Shown here: piece by piece, positions 25,502 through 33,794 of the stretch
Numbering within the stretch: the first letter of the stretch is position 1
Layout of the letters: each line of letters begins with the position of its first letter
Origin: Mycobacterium sp. ELW1
GTDB taxonomy: Bacteria > Actinomycetota > Actinomycetes > Mycobacteriales > Mycobacteriaceae
DNA length: 64,000 bases
NCBI RefSeq assembly: GCF_008329905.1
Contig: NZ_CP032155.1
Location: 1,550,001-1,614,000, forward strand
Direction: 5' to 3'
Program-made: the position numbers and the translations under genes
Notes under the pieces: generated by a model
Databases searched by the model: none
What the model was told of the DNA's origin: nothing
Seen by the model: only the letters and a program-made list of their open reading frames with translations

Positions 25502-26140
25502 TCAGTTCATGTTCCAGGGTTCGCCGTAGGTGGTGACGCTGTCGCCGGCCTTGGAGATCAGGCGGGCGAAGGGGCGCAGCAGCACGCCGCCGGCCGCGCC
25601 GGTGACGGTGCCGTGGGCGTTGGCCACCGCGACCGAGCCGTTGGGGCCTTCGACGTCGACGGAGAACGTGGCGACTTCCTGGATACCGGGGCCGTTGCCC
25701 AGGTCCGCGGAGATCGACACACCCGGGAACAGGTTCGGGGTGATCACCGAACCGAGCGGGTTGAAGCCCGTCGGGGAGATGTTGGCGTCGTCGAGCAGGA
25801 TGTTGGGGGTGGTGTAGCTGAAGTTGATGCCCACACCCAGCGACCACGGGAAGCCCACCTGGTAGCCCAGCTCCAAGGTGCCCGCGAACTCATCGGCACC
25901 CGGGCCGACCACGCTGTAGACAGCCTTGCCGGAGTGGAACCACTCCCGAGTCAGCCGGTTGCGGTCCAACGGGAACACACCATTGAGGAAGGTGTCCCAC
26001 TGCTGCACCGTCATCGTCCGGCCACCGCCGTCGACCAGACTCAGCTCATTATCCAACCCTGCGTGCGACGTGCCCGTACCGACGAAGAGTGCCGCGACGG
26101 CGGCGATCATCGCCACCAGCACTCGACCCATGTATTTCAT
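25502..26140 (-). CDS. mspA: MspA-family outer membrane porin
   Basis: 212 residues: a 27-residue signal peptide ending in Ala, then a 185-residue mature protein beginning GLDNELSLVDG and ending in YGEPWNMN, nearly colinear with MspA of M. smegmatis. Eight subunits form the goblet channel of the mycolate outer membrane for small hydrophilic solutes. In the constriction loop Asp90 and Asp91 are kept but position 93 is Asn instead of Asp. The periplasmic loop after it differs and is one residue longer. Such porins mark fast-growing mycobacteria. It is transcribed toward the dapC terminator. Confidence 0.95.
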   Translation of the reverse strand: MKYMGRVLVAMIAAVAALFVGTGTSHAGLDNELSLVDGGGRTMTVQQWDTFLNGVFPLDRNRLTREWFHSGKAVYSVVGPGADEFAGTLELGYQVGFPWSLGVGINFSYTTPNILLDDANISPTGFNPLGSVITPNLFPGVSISADLGNGPGIQEVATFSVDVEGPNGSVAVANAHGTVTGAAGGVLLRPFARLISKAGDSVTTYGEPWNMN

Positions 26141-26324
26141 CCTGACCCCTTGTGCTCAGTGGTTCGACGGTGATCGGGGGGCCCGGTTCACCGAGGTTTC
26201 TGGCGCCGTGACGGGCCTCACAGCCAGTCATGACAAAAGCCTCATCGGCAACAGATGCAACAGTGTTACCAGGTTCATCAAAAAATTTCTCGCTGAATGC
26301 GGCGCGGCTGCTTGACTGCTCCGA
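26141..26324. promoter_or_regulatory. Leader and promoter region of the porin gene
   Basis: A 184-bp region between the pruC stop and the porin start, AT-richer near 26230-26300 with a run of six A at 26280-26285. mspA-type genes are known for long leaders. No clear -10/-35 pair was resolved. Confidence 0.4.
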
Positions 26325-27887
26325 TCAGGCGGTCGCCCGCAGGCTTAGTGACAGTAATAGCCGGACGTCGGGATCGCTCAGTGAAGTGGATAGTGCCTGC
26401 TCCAGGCGGCGTACCCGATAGCGAACCGTATTGGGGTGCACATGCAGGCCCGCCGCGGCCGCGGCCACGTCGCCGAAGCAGTCCAGGTAGACCTGCAACG
26501 TCTGGGCCAGCGTGGGGTCGGCCTCCCGCAGGTCGCGCACCCGCGGATCGATCAACCGCTCGTCGGCGGCCACCAGCGTGACGATCTCGTCGAGCAGCAC
26601 CGTCGTGCGCGCCTCGGCCAGCGTGGTCACCTTGCCGAACACCGGATGCCGCTGGGCGCTGTCGAAGACGCGGTCGATCTCGCGGCGTGCCCCGGCGACG
26701 GCGGCCAGCCCGGCGATCGGAGCGGCGATCACCGCGTGCAGGTCAAGCCCGAGCTCGGCATGCAGCGCGGCGATGGTGCCGCGGATCCAGGACACCACCG
26801 CGGCGGTGCGCCCGGAGTCCGGCAGCACGACGTAGACCCGCGAACCGCCGGCGGCCACCTGCGCGTCGGGTCGGAAAGCGCTGGCGCTCAATGCCAGAAC
26901 GTCGGGCAGCCGAGGGTCGGCGCCGGTGGTGACGAAGCCGATCACCGCGGCGCGGCCGTCGAGGGGGATGCGGAGGTCCCGGGCCACCCCGGCCACGTCC
27001 ACGCCGTCGGGGTCGGCCAGCCCGAGCAGGTGCTGCACGGCCAGCAGGTGCGCCGACGGTCGTGCGGCCAGTCGTGCCATGCTCCGGGCGGCCAGCACCG
27101 CCGCGCCGCGCAACACGTCCTCGGCGTCGTCGGCCAGTGGCCGGCTGCCCTGCTGGACCCAGATGGTGCCCTCGAATATCGGCGGGCCGTCCTGACGATG
27201 GATGCCGATCGCCAGCCGCGGCCGCAGCCCCAGTTCGGGCCGCTCGTCGACCGCCACCACCTCGGGGCCCGCGCGCAATCGGTCGAAGATGCCCCATTGG
27301 GCGATCCACCGCAGATGCTCCGGTGGGCCGGCCCGGCCCAGGATCGACAGCCGCCGCAAATCGTCGGCCTCGTCGTTGGACGCCGAATAGGCCAGCACGT
27401 GCGACTGCGCGTCCTCGATGCTGACCATGCCGTGAGTGCGGTCGGCGATCGACTGCGCCAGCGCGAACAGATCGGTACCCGAATCGGTGAGCGAGTCGGT
27501 CCGTCGGTGGTCGAAGACATGGTTGACCAGGCGATACAGCCGCTCCCAGCGTGCTTTCGGGTCGACGGCGACGACCGCGGCACCGGCGGCGACCGCCCGG
27601 GCGACCACGGCGTCGGACGGCTCCTTGACGAAGATCGCCGCGGGGGAGCCGTGCGCGGCGACCTGGCGGTCCAGCCATCGGACGGCGTCGGCGGCGGACA
27701 CACCGAGAAGGAAGAACACGTCCGCCGAGCCGGCGCTGACCGCCAGGCCCAATCGCACGTCGTCAGAGTCGATCAGCGCCGCCGAACGGACCGGCCGGTC
27801 CAGCCCCCGCGGTGCCTCGACGAGCCGCACCAACGTCGCATCCAGGGCCAACACCAGTTGACCCAGGCTGACGCCGGCTTCCCGCAT
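26325..27887 (-). CDS. pruC: PucR-family regulator PruC of proline catabolism
   Basis: 520 residues. It has an N-terminal sensory region, a GGDEF-like middle domain as in CdaR/PucR proteins, and a C-terminal PucR helix-turn-helix with 'VYLDCFGDVAAAAAGLHVHPNTVRYRVRRLE' (interrupted helices, about residues 460-495). It is divergent from rocA-pruB, the arrangement of Rv1186c/Rv1187/Rv1188, where PruC activates the proline genes. Start at 27887; the 84-bp gap to the rocA start contains the promoters. Confidence 0.9.
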   Translation of the reverse strand: MREAGVSLGQLVLALDATLVRLVEAPRGLDRPVRSAALIDSDDVRLGLAVSAGSADVFFLLGVSAADAVRWLDRQVAAHGSPAAIFVKEPSDAVVARAVAAGAAVVAVDPKARWERLYRLVNHVFDHRRTDSLTDSGTDLFALAQSIADRTHGMVSIEDAQSHVLAYSASNDEADDLRRLSILGRAGPPEHLRWIAQWGIFDRLRAGPEVVAVDERPELGLRPRLAIGIHRQDGPPIFEGTIWVQQGSRPLADDAEDVLRGAAVLAARSMARLAARPSAHLLAVQHLLGLADPDGVDVAGVARDLRIPLDGRAAVIGFVTTGADPRLPDVLALSASAFRPDAQVAAGGSRVYVVLPDSGRTAAVVSWIRGTIAALHAELGLDLHAVIAAPIAGLAAVAGARREIDRVFDSAQRHPVFGKVTTLAEARTTVLLDEIVTLVAADERLIDPRVRDLREADPTLAQTLQVYLDCFGDVAAAAAGLHVHPNTVRYRVRRLEQALSTSLSDPDVRLLLSLSLRATA

Positions 27888-27971
27888 GTTGTCCGATGCT
27901 ACTAGCGAGCGGGTTCAGTCTTGGCGGATCAGCCAACAGTTCCGGACGCGTCGGACGCCATCCTGAAGGGC

Positions 27972-29603
27972 ATGGACGCCCGCACCGATGTTCCCGCTCC
28001 GGCCAACGAGCCGGTTCACGACTACGCCCCCGGTTCTGCCGAGCGGGACCGCCTCACCGCGGCCCTGAACGATCTGTCCGCCAACCCCATCGACCTGCCG
28101 CACGTGATCGGCGGCGTGCACCGCCTCGGCGATGGCGACCGCATCGACGTGGTCCAACCGCACCGGCACAGTGCCCGGCTGGGCACTGTGGCCAACGGCA
28201 CGGCCGCCGACGCCACCGCTGCGGTCGATGCGGCGATGGCCGCCAAACACGACTGGGCCGCCACCCCGTTCGATGAACGGGCCGCGGTGTTCCTGCGCGC
28301 CGCCGACCTGCTGGCCGGCCCGTGGCGGGAGAAGATCGCCGCGGCCACCATGCTGGGCCAGTCCAAGACCGCCTACCAGGCCGAGATCGACGCCCCCTGC
28401 GAGCTGGTCGACTTCTGGCGCTTCAACGTCGCCTTCGCCCGGCAGATCCTGGCCCAGCAGCCGATGAGTGGTCCGGGCGTGTGGAACCGCACCGACTACC
28501 GCCCCCTGGACGGCTTCGTCTACGCCGTCACCCCGTTCAACTTCACCGCGATCGCCGCCAACCTGCCGACGGCGCCGGCGCTGATGGGCAACACCGTGGT
28601 GTGGAAACCGTCCGTCACCCAGACCTTCGCGGCGTACCTGACCATGCAGTTGCTCGAAGCCGCCGGCCTGCCTCCCGGGGTGATCAACCTGGTGGCCGGC
28701 GACGGGCTTGCGGTGTCCGACGTCGTGCTGGCCGACCGGCGGCTGTCCGGTATCCACTTCACCGGATCGACCGCCACCTTCCAGCACCTGTGGCGCGAGG
28801 TCGGCACCCGCATCGCCGACTACGACAGCTACCCGAGACTGGTGGGCGAGACCGGCGGCAAGGACTTCGTCGTCGCGCACAGCTCGGCCGATCCGGATGT
28901 GTTGCGTACCGCGCTGATTCGCGGGGCGTTCGACTATCAGGGTCAGAAGTGCTCGGCCGCCTCGCGGGCCTTCATCCCGCGGTCGGTGTGGCAGACCATG
29001 GGCGACGACTTCCTCGGCGCCACCGAGGCGCTGACCTACGGCGACGTCACCGACCTGTCGAACTACGGTGGGGCCGTCATCGACGCCCGTGCTTTCACCA
29101 AGAACTCGCGTGCTTTGGAACGAGCCAAGAGCGCCCCCGGTGTCACCGTCGCCGTCGGCGGTGAATGTGACTACAGCGAGGGCTATTTCGTGCGCCCGAC
29201 GGTTCTGCTCTCCGACGATCCGACCGACGAGGCGTTCAGCACCGAGTACTTCGGACCGATCCTGGCCGTCCACGTCTATCCCGACGACGACTTCGACGCT
29301 GTTCTCGACGTCGTCGACGGCGGGTCACGCTACGCGCTGACCGGTGCGGTGATCGCCGACGACCGGGCCGCCGTCCAGAAGGCGGCCGAGCGGCTGCGAT
29401 TCGCGGCGGGCAATTTCTACGTCAACGACAAGCCGACCGGTGCGGTCGTCGGGCAGCAGCCGTTCGGCGGATCGCGGGCCTCGGGCACCAACGACAAGGC
29501 GGGCTCACCGCTCAACCTGCTGCGCTGGACGTCGGCACGGTCCATCAAAGAGACGTTCGTTCCGCCCACCGATCACACCTATCCGCACATGGGGGTGCAG
29601 TGA
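27972..29603 (+). CDS. rocA: 1-pyrroline-5-carboxylate dehydrogenase
   Basis: 543 residues, the same length as M. tuberculosis RocA (Rv1187). Aldehyde dehydrogenase fold with 'TPFNFTAIAANLP', 'ETGGKDFVVAH' (general base Glu) and 'YQGQKCSAASRAF' (catalytic Cys). It oxidises glutamate semialdehyde/P5C to glutamate with NAD+, the second step of proline breakdown. ATG 27972 is chosen by the family N-terminus and the upstream GAAGG; a TTG at 27921 would add 17 residues. Its TGA overlaps the ATG of pruB. Confidence 0.95.
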   Translation: MDARTDVPAPANEPVHDYAPGSAERDRLTAALNDLSANPIDLPHVIGGVHRLGDGDRIDVVQPHRHSARLGTVANGTAADATAAVDAAMAAKHDWAATPFDERAAVFLRAADLLAGPWREKIAAATMLGQSKTAYQAEIDAPCELVDFWRFNVAFARQILAQQPMSGPGVWNRTDYRPLDGFVYAVTPFNFTAIAANLPTAPALMGNTVVWKPSVTQTFAAYLTMQLLEAAGLPPGVINLVAGDGLAVSDVVLADRRLSGIHFTGSTATFQHLWREVGTRIADYDSYPRLVGETGGKDFVVAHSSADPDVLRTALIRGAFDYQGQKCSAASRAFIPRSVWQTMGDDFLGATEALTYGDVTDLSNYGGAVIDARAFTKNSRALERAKSAPGVTVAVGGECDYSEGYFVRPTVLLSDDPTDEAFSTEYFGPILAVHVYPDDDFDAVLDVVDGGSRYALTGAVIADDRAAVQKAAERLRFAAGNFYVNDKPTGAVVGQQPFGGSRASGTNDKAGSPLNLLRWTSARSIKETFVPPTDHTYPHMGVQ

Positions 29604-30559
29604 TGAGCGCCTTCAACCGGATTGCCCGACCGGCCATCCTGGCCGCCAGCCGCTCGAATCGGTTGCGGCACAGTGCCGAACACCTACCGATCGCGCGTGA
29701 CGTGGTCGGCCGGTTCGTACCGGGGGAGACGACAGACGCTGCACTGACCGCCGTCTGCGCGCTGCGTGACTCGAGACGAATGGTCAGCATCGACTACCTC
29801 GGTGAGGACGTCACCGACACCGACGCGGCCGGGGCCACCGTCGAGGCCTACCTCGACCTGCTCGACGCGCTCGGTGCCCGATCCGAGAATGCGGCCACCG
29901 TCCGGCCGCTGGAGGTGTCGCTCAAACTCTCCGCGCTCGGCCAGGCGCTTCCACAAGACGGCGACAAGATCGCCTTCGAGAACGCGCATACGATCTGCCA
30001 CCGGGCGCAGCAGGTCGGCGTGTGGGTCACCGTGGACGCCGAGGATCACACCACCACCGACTCGACGCTGTCGATCGTGCGCGAGCTGCGCACCGAATTC
30101 GACTGGGTCGGAACCGTTGTGCAGGCCTACCTCAAACGCAGTGAGGCCGACTGCGCCGAGTTCGCGGCAGCCGGGGCCCGGATCCGGCTGTGCAAGGGCG
30201 CCTACGACGAACCGGCGTCGGTGGCCTACCGTGATGCCGCCGAGGTGACCGCGTCCTACCTACGGTGTCTGCGCACCCTGATGACCGGCAACGGATATCC
30301 GATGGTCGCCTCGCACGATCCCGCGGTCATCACGGCCGCCACCGAGATGTCGAACGAATTTGGCCGGGATACAGACCATTTCGAGTACCAGATGCTCTAC
30401 GGCATCCGGGACGACGAGCAGCGCCGGCTCGCGGCGGAGGGCAACCAGGTCCGGGTGTACGTGCCGTTCGGCACGCAGTGGTACGGGTACTTCGTGCGCC
30501 GACTTGCCGAACGCCCGGCCAACCTGATGTTCTTTCTGCGAGCTCTGACCCATCGCTAG
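29603..30559 (+). CDS. pruB: Proline dehydrogenase
   Basis: 318 residues, monofunctional FAD-dependent PRODH barrel. The conserved 'LSALGQ' early segment, 'RLCKGAYDEP' and C-terminal 'YVPFGTQWYGYFVRRLAERPAN' are diagnostic. It oxidises proline to P5C and passes electrons to the respiratory chain. Start ATG overlaps the rocA stop by one base, so the pair is translationally coupled, which suits a channelled two-step pathway. Equivalent to Rv1188. Confidence 0.95.
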   Translation: MSAFNRIARPAILAASRSNRLRHSAEHLPIARDVVGRFVPGETTDAALTAVCALRDSRRMVSIDYLGEDVTDTDAAGATVEAYLDLLDALGARSENAATVRPLEVSLKLSALGQALPQDGDKIAFENAHTICHRAQQVGVWVTVDAEDHTTTDSTLSIVRELRTEFDWVGTVVQAYLKRSEADCAEFAAAGARIRLCKGAYDEPASVAYRDAAEVTASYLRCLRTLMTGNGYPMVASHDPAVITAATEMSNEFGRDTDHFEYQMLYGIRDDEQRRLAAEGNQVRVYVPFGTQWYGYFVRRLAERPANLMFFLRALTHR

Positions 30560-30573
30560 ACAAGGATTCGCAC

Positions 30574-31320
30574 CTGAGCGCACTCGACGCCGTCACCTTG
30601 CTGATCGCCGGTGTGCTCGGTGGGTTGACGGGCAGCATCGCCGGGCTGGCCTCGGTGGCCACCTACCCGGCCCTGCTGGCGATAGGGTTGCCGCCGGTGA
30701 CGGCGAATATGACCAACACGGTCGCCCTGGTGTTCAACGGGATCGGCTCGGCGTGGGGGTCCCGGCCCGAACTGGTCGGTCAAGGACGCTTCATCACCCG
30801 GATGGCGCCGGTGACCATCGCGGGCGGGGCCGCCGGCGCGGTGCTGCTGCTGACCACCCCGGCCGACGCGTTCGAGAAGGTGGTTCCGATCCTGCTCGCC
30901 CTGGCCTCGGTGGCGATCGTCGCTCCGCGCGGCACACCCCATCCCGGGCGACGGCGCCGACTCGTTGTGGTGGCGGAGAGCGTCGCGATCTTCGGAATCG
31001 CGTTGTACGGAGGCTATTTCGGTGCCGCGGCGGGCGTGCTGTTCCTGGCGCTGCTGCTCAACGCGGGAGCCGACAGCCTCGCGCACGCCAATGCCGCCAA
31101 GAACATCCTGCTCGGGCTGGCCAACACCGTTGCGGCGGTGCTGTTCGCGTTCCTCGCGCCGGTGCACTGGCTCGCCGTCATCCCGCTGGGCGCCGGCTGC
31201 CTGATCGGATCCCGGCTGGGACCTGTGGTGGTCCGGCGCGCTCCGGGCACCCCGCTGCGCATCCTCATCGGTGTCGCGGGTCTGGTGCTGGCGGTCAAAC
31301 TCGGGATCGACGCGTACTGA
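30574..31320 (+). CDS. TSUP-family (TauE/SafE) membrane transporter
   Basis: About 248 residues with seven to eight hydrophobic helices; the repeated halves each contain a 'GxxxGxxA'-rich first helix ('GVLGGLTGSIAGLASVATYPALL'). The family exports organic anions such as sulfite or sulfoacetate. Start is unusual: the best-placed ribosome binding site (AAGGA, 30563-30567) leads to CTG 30574, while TTG 30598 would cut into the first helix. It lies 14 bp after pruB and may be co-transcribed with the proline genes. The 3' end overlaps the convergent acyltransferase by 26 bp. Confidence 0.78.
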   Translation: MSALDAVTLLIAGVLGGLTGSIAGLASVATYPALLAIGLPPVTANMTNTVALVFNGIGSAWGSRPELVGQGRFITRMAPVTIAGGAAGAVLLLTTPADAFEKVVPILLALASVAIVAPRGTPHPGRRRRLVVVAESVAIFGIALYGGYFGAAAGVLFLALLLNAGADSLAHANAAKNILLGLANTVAAVLFAFLAPVHWLAVIPLGAGCLIGSRLGPVVVRRAPGTPLRILIGVAGLVLAVKLGIDAY

Positions 31321-32605
31321 CCGGGGTCAGCGAGACCAGCAGCACGCCAAGGGCAAAGGCGATGCTGATGGCGAGGGGGAATCGCCCGCCGGGGGCGAAT
31401 CCGAGTGTCGCGAACACCGAGATGGTCACCGCGATCGTCAGCGTGCCGGCGAACAACAACCCTTCGCCGAGCCGGTATGGGATCGCCACTGCGACCGTGG
31501 GCAGCGGCGCCGAGAACACTCTGCGGCCCCACCACAACAACAGCAGCTCGATCGCCGCCACCACCGCAAGGATCGCCACCCACTCCAGCCGGAACCACCA
31601 CCAGGCCGCGGTGCCGAGTGTCGGTTGCGGCAGCAGCCCGGTCGGATACCCGGCGACCGCCACGATGACGACCGGGACCATGTGCCATAGATAGAGAGCC
31701 ATCACGTTGTCGTTGGCGATGGTCAGAAGGCGCTGCGTACGAACGGATTTCACCATCCGGTTCACCGTGGGCGCCACCGCCAGAGCCACCCCGGCCTGCA
31801 CCCCGCCGAGCGCCAGCAGCGCCAGATTGGGCGGTCCGGTGTTGTTCACCACCGCGCCCGGGACCCCGATCATGCTGACCGGATAGGGCCCGACGGTGAC
31901 CGCCAGCGCCAGCACGATCGCCGACAGAACGGCCACCGCGATCGCCGCGCGCCGGCACAGTGTACCGTCGTGCCAGGCGATGCCGAGCTGGTAGAGCACC
32001 CCCCAGACCAGCAGATAGTTCAGCCAGCCGACGTAGGGCAGGTGCGCGCCGATGCTCGCCACATCCACCGCCGCGACCGCGAGCGTCATCGCGAACGGCA
32101 CCCATTTGCCCCACCGTCGGTGTGCGGCCACCGCGACCGGGGTCAGCGCGACCACCACCACGTAGATGCCCAGGAACCACAGGTGCATTGCCACTGCCCA
32201 GGCGCCGAAGTCGAGCTCCGCGCCCGCCACCCCGACCCGGCCGAGGACCGCCACGACCAGTAGAGCGAACACGACGTAAACCACGGTCGGTCCCAGCGGG
32301 CGGACCAGTCGCCGCCGCAGCCACGCCTGCCTGGACTCGTCGGAGGTGCGCTGGGTCCACGACACCGCGCTCGCGTAGCCGGCCACCACGAAGAACACCG
32401 GGACGACCTGGAAGATCCACGTCAACCACTGCGTCCACGGCATGTCGACCAGCGGGTTGTCCCGCCAGAACCCGCCGTCGGAATAGGTCAGCGCCGCCGC
32501 GATCCAGTGCCCGATGACGACGAACACCAGGGCGACCACCCGGTAGAGGTCAAAAGCATGGTTGCGCGCCGTCGTCGTGGTCGCCGTGTCGGTCACGTTC
32601 TCCAT
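31295..32605 (-). CDS. Membrane acyltransferase (acyltransferase-3 family)
   Basis: 436 residues with about ten transmembrane helices. An N-terminal 'FDLYRVVALVFVVIGHWI' helix contains the catalytic His of the family. Such proteins transfer acyl groups to glycans or lipids at the membrane. Acceptor unknown. ATG 32605 is the first methionine that gives a normal family N-terminus; the frame is open 73 codons upstream through the neighbouring gene. It lies 23 bp downstream of the secreted protein 32629-33132. Confidence 0.82.
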   Translation of the reverse strand: MENVTDTATTTTARNHAFDLYRVVALVFVVIGHWIAAALTYSDGGFWRDNPLVDMPWTQWLTWIFQVVPVFFVVAGYASAVSWTQRTSDESRQAWLRRRLVRPLGPTVVYVVFALLVVAVLGRVGVAGAELDFGAWAVAMHLWFLGIYVVVVALTPVAVAAHRRWGKWVPFAMTLAVAAVDVASIGAHLPYVGWLNYLLVWGVLYQLGIAWHDGTLCRRAAIAVAVLSAIVLALAVTVGPYPVSMIGVPGAVVNNTGPPNLALLALGGVQAGVALAVAPTVNRMVKSVRTQRLLTIANDNVMALYLWHMVPVVIVAVAGYPTGLLPQPTLGTAAWWWFRLEWVAILAVVAAIELLLLWWGRRVFSAPLPTVAVAIPYRLGEGLLFAGTLTIAVTISVFATLGFAPGGRFPLAISIAFALGVLLVSLTPVSTRRSRV

Positions 32606-32628
32606 TGTGCGGGCGATGCGGCCCGAGG

Positions 32629-33132
32629 TCAGGCGGGCACTGCCGCGACGGGCATGACGACGCTGCCGCGGCAGGGTCCGGACGCGATGTCGGTGTGCCA
32701 CGTGCCGCGCAGGGAGCCGTCGGGCTGTGGGGTGTAGAACGCCCAGGAGGTGGCCGGGCTCCACTGCTTCTGATAGCCGTCGCCGAGGAAGCAGTCCCAC
32801 ACCCAGTCGTAGGTGGTGGCCCACTCGGCACCGTTCCAGGTGTAGCGGGTCGGCTGGGGGATCGTCGGGTTACTCGGTGCGGGGCCGTCGACGACGGTGG
32901 CCACACAGGCGCCACCCGAGCACGCTGTCGACAGGGTGAACACCGCGCCGAAGTCGTTCTCCTTCTGGCGGGTGGCCGGGCTGGTGCCGGCCTTCTGGGA
33001 GGCGTAGGTGGTCATCTGGAAGCGCCCGTTCCAGGCCAGCGGCTGACCGTGCGCCGAGGCGGGGGACACCAGTCCTGCGGCGCAGATCGTCGCGGCGGCC
33101 ACCAGCGTGGCACCCCAACTTTGGCGGTTCAT
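32629..33132 (-). CDS. Conserved exported protein
   Basis: 167 residues. A cleavable signal peptide ends near residue 28 (Ala-Ser-Ala). The mature part is rich in Trp, Tyr and Thr, with four cysteines ('STACSGGACV', 'WDCFLG', 'SGPCRGS') that may form two disulfides. This pattern recurs in mycobacterial secreted proteins of unknown function. It may share a transcript with the acyltransferase downstream. Confidence 0.75.
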   Translation of the reverse strand: MNRQSWGATLVAAATICAAGLVSPASAHGQPLAWNGRFQMTTYASQKAGTSPATRQKENDFGAVFTLSTACSGGACVATVVDGPAPSNPTIPQPTRYTWNGAEWATTYDWVWDCFLGDGYQKQWSPATSWAFYTPQPDGSLRGTWHTDIASGPCRGSVVMPVAAVPA

Positions 33133-33218
33133 GACTCCTCGGAACGTCGTTGCGAGTTATCAGCGTAACCGTCAGAAAACCTCACCTGTCACATCTGCCC
33201 CACGCGCGCCGGTCACGA

Positions 33219-33764
33219 TTAGGCCTCGAAACGCTCCTTGAGCAGCAGTTGTGCGTATGCCGCGAGCGACTGGGCATCGGTGATCTCGCCCGTTCGGACC
33301 ATCTCCTCGAACCGGCTGCGCTCGAACCATGCGAAGTGCATGTCCTGCTCCTCGTGCTCGCGATCGGGCTCACCCTCGACGATGTCGGTGGCCAGGAACA
33401 CCCAGCCGCGCTGGCTCATGATCCCGGGCGCGACGTCGAGGCGGCCGAGCACCGTCAGCGAGCCTGCCGTGAGGCCGGTTTCCTCGCGTAGTTCGCGGGC
33501 CGCCAGATCGGCCGGTTCGATGTCGGGGTCCCCCGGGACGGTGCCCATCGGGAACTCCCAGCGGCGGGCGCCCATCGGATAGCGGTACTGCTCGACCATC
33601 GCCAGCCGGTCGCCGTCGACGGCGATGACCACCGCATAGTCGGGCCGGTCGACGACGCCGTGTATGCCGGTGGAGCCGTCTGGCCGTTCGACGATGTCCT
33701 CACGCACCGACATCCAGCGGTTGCGGTACACCTCGCGCGATGAGAGCTGGGTGATGGGCTTCAC
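33219..33764 (-). CDS. NUDIX hydrolase (ADP-ribose pyrophosphatase-like)
   Basis: 181 residues. The NUDIX core 'ARELREETGLTAG' follows a 'FPMGTVPG' glycine segment, with a Tyr/Arg-rich 'MVEQYRYPMGARRWEFP' before it, as in ADP-ribose pyrophosphatases. It cleaves nucleoside diphosphates linked to another moiety; substrate not certain. GTG 33764 is selected because the protein is family-like from there while the open frame runs on through fadD36. It is divergent from fadD36 with only 30 bp between starts. Confidence 0.88.
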   Translation of the reverse strand: MKPITQLSSREVYRNRWMSVREDIVERPDGSTGIHGVVDRPDYAVVIAVDGDRLAMVEQYRYPMGARRWEFPMGTVPGDPDIEPADLAARELREETGLTAGSLTVLGRLDVAPGIMSQRGWVFLATDIVEGEPDREHEEQDMHFAWFERSRFEEMVRTGEITDAQSLAAYAQLLLKERFEA

Positions 33765-33781
33765 CAGGCCAGTATCTTCGG

Positions 33782-33787
33782 TAGCGT
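33782..33787 (+). promoter_or_regulatory. Leaderless -10 box of fadD36
   Basis: TAGCGT ends 7 nt before GTG 33795. On the other strand GATACT (33771-33776) lies 6 nt before the NUDIX start. The 30-bp gap seems to hold two overlapping leaderless promoters. Confidence 0.5.
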
Positions 33788-33794
33788 CGGCGGC

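Noticed and set aside
26436..27905. 489-codon plus-strand frame opposite pruC
   Set aside because: A shadow of the PucR gene; His/Arg/Gln-rich with no recognisable domain.
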